Assembly (NCBI GenBank): GCA_945952575.1
Contig: CAMFIY010000179.1
Coordinates: 1-6,028, forward strand
Direction of reading: 5' to 3'
DNA length: 6,028 bases
From: an uncultured Leucobacter sp.
GTDB taxonomy: Bacteria; Actinomycetota; Actinomycetes; Actinomycetales; Microbacteriaceae
In this document: piece by piece, positions 5,421 to 6,028 of the stretch
How positions within the stretch are numbered: position 1 is the stretch's first letter
How the letters are laid out: each line of letters begins with the position of its first letter
The notes under the pieces: model-generated
Seen by the model: the letters and a program-made list of their open reading frames with translations, nothing else
Databases searched by the model: none
Told to the model about the DNA's origin: nothing
Made by a program: the position numbers and the translations under genes

Positions 5421-6028
5421 ACCCCCAGGATCAGCGCCCCGAACCGATCCTGTTCATCGACGGGGTGGTGAAGCGCTTCGGCGAGCAGACGGTGCTCGAC
5501 GGCATCGATCTCGAGGTGGCCGAGCACGAGGTGGTAGTACTGATCGGCGCCTCCGGCTCGGGCAAGTCCACGCTGCTGAAGACGATCAACCTGCTCGAGC
5601 AGGTCGACGACGGGCGGATCCTGCTGCATTCCGGGGACGAAGCCGAGGACATCACCGATCCTCGCGTCGACTCCGACCGCGTGCGCGCCCGGATCGGCGT
5701 CGTCTTCCAGCACTACAACCTGTTCCCGCACCTGCGCGTGCTCGACAACGTGACACTCGCCGCGCGCAAGGTGTTCGGCACCCCTCGCGCCGAGGCGGAA
5801 CGCACCGGGCTCGCGCTGCTGGAGCGGATCGGCCTCGCCGACAAGGCGCGCGAATACCCGGACCGGCTCTCCGGCGGTCAGCAGCAGCGCGTGGCGATCG
5901 CCCGGGCCATCGCGACGGATCCCGAACTGCTGCTGCTCGACGAGATCACGAGCGCACTCGATCCGCAGCTCGTCGGCGAAGTGCTCGACCTCGTCCGCGA
6001 GCTCAAGGCACAGGGTTCCACCATCCTC
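5417..6028 (+). CDS. Amino acid ABC transporter ATP-binding protein (GlnQ type), 3' end outside window
   Basis: This is the ATPase of the same importer, acting at the cytoplasmic face. The first 204 residues are visible without a stop codon; family members have about 240-260, so about 40-50 are missing. The start at 5417 overlaps the permease stop (ATGA) and has GGGGG at 5406-5410 as a ribosome site. Seen in order: Walker A GASGSGKST (44-52), Q-loop VVFQHYNLFPHL (95-106, with Q98; NLFPH is typical of polar amino acid ATPases), signature LSGGQQQRVAIARAI (151-165) and Walker B LLLLDE (171-176). The D-loop region is TSALDP (178-183). The usual Pro after the Walker B Glu is Ile here (DEITSALD), a substitution seen as Ile or Val in relatives and not a sign of inactivity. 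The H-loop lies beyond the right edge. No breaks in frame were found. Confidence 0.92.
   Translation, partial: MNPQDQRPEPILFIDGVVKRFGEQTVLDGIDLEVAEHEVVVLIGASGSGKSTLLKTINLLEQVDDGRILLHSGDEAEDITDPRVDSDRVRARIGVVFQHYNLFPHLRVLDNVTLAARKVFGTPRAEAERTGLALLERIGLADKAREYPDRLSGGQQQRVAIARAIATDPELLLLDEITSALDPQLVGEVLDLVRELKAQGSTIL

Noticed and set aside
5945..5965. Altered residue after Walker B in the GlnQ-type ATPase (DEITSALD in place of DEPTSALD) as a sign of inactivation
   Set aside because: The catalytic Glu, signature, Walker A and Q-loop are intact, and non-Pro residues at this position are found in active amino acid importer ATPases.

Overview
This is a strongly GC-rich window in which third codon positions are almost all G or C. 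All six supported genes lie on the plus strand. The codon use, the alanine-rich lipoprotein leader and the TAnnnT boxes placed exactly at leaderless-start distance suggest a high-GC actinobacterium. Microbacteriaceae-like is my best guess, but it is an inference that was not checked against any database.

Layout. The left edge (about 1-575) holds the 3' part of an oligopeptide/dipeptide-type ABC transporter ATPase. It overlaps by 4 bases (ATGA) a YtcJ-like amidohydrolase of 553 residues (572-2233). Nine bases later comes a second amidohydrolase of the cytosine-deaminase/Atz-Trz branch, 428 residues, with a GTG start (2243-3529). A non-coding gap of 168 bases (3530-3697) contains two possible hairpins and a promoter-like -10 box. 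It is followed by a polar amino acid ABC importer operon: substrate-binding lipoprotein (3698-4543), membrane permease (4548-5420) and ATPase (5417 to the right edge, truncated). The last gene has no stop codon inside the window.

How the genes may work together. The two hydrolases are physically coupled to a peptide-type importer on the left and sit just upstream of an amino-acid-type importer on the right. The simplest reading is a nitrogen-compound or peptide/amide scavenging locus: substrates are taken up, hydrolysed or deaminated in the cytoplasm, and an amino acid-like compound is imported by the second transporter. The sequence does not reveal the actual substrates.

Most notable signal. 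The same module, TAGAAT followed by exactly 6 bases and then GTG or ATG, occurs twice (2231-2245 and 3620-3634). At the first site there is no Shine-Dalgarno sequence and the -10 box begins with the stop codon of the preceding gene, which points to a leaderless internal promoter. At the second site the ATG is in frame with the lipoprotein, 22 codons upstream of the conventional start that has a good Shine-Dalgarno. A long and a short form of the binding protein are therefore possible. I found no mobile element, CRISPR array, tRNA or rRNA, and no clearly novel multi-gene system; the gene content is ordinary transport and catabolism.
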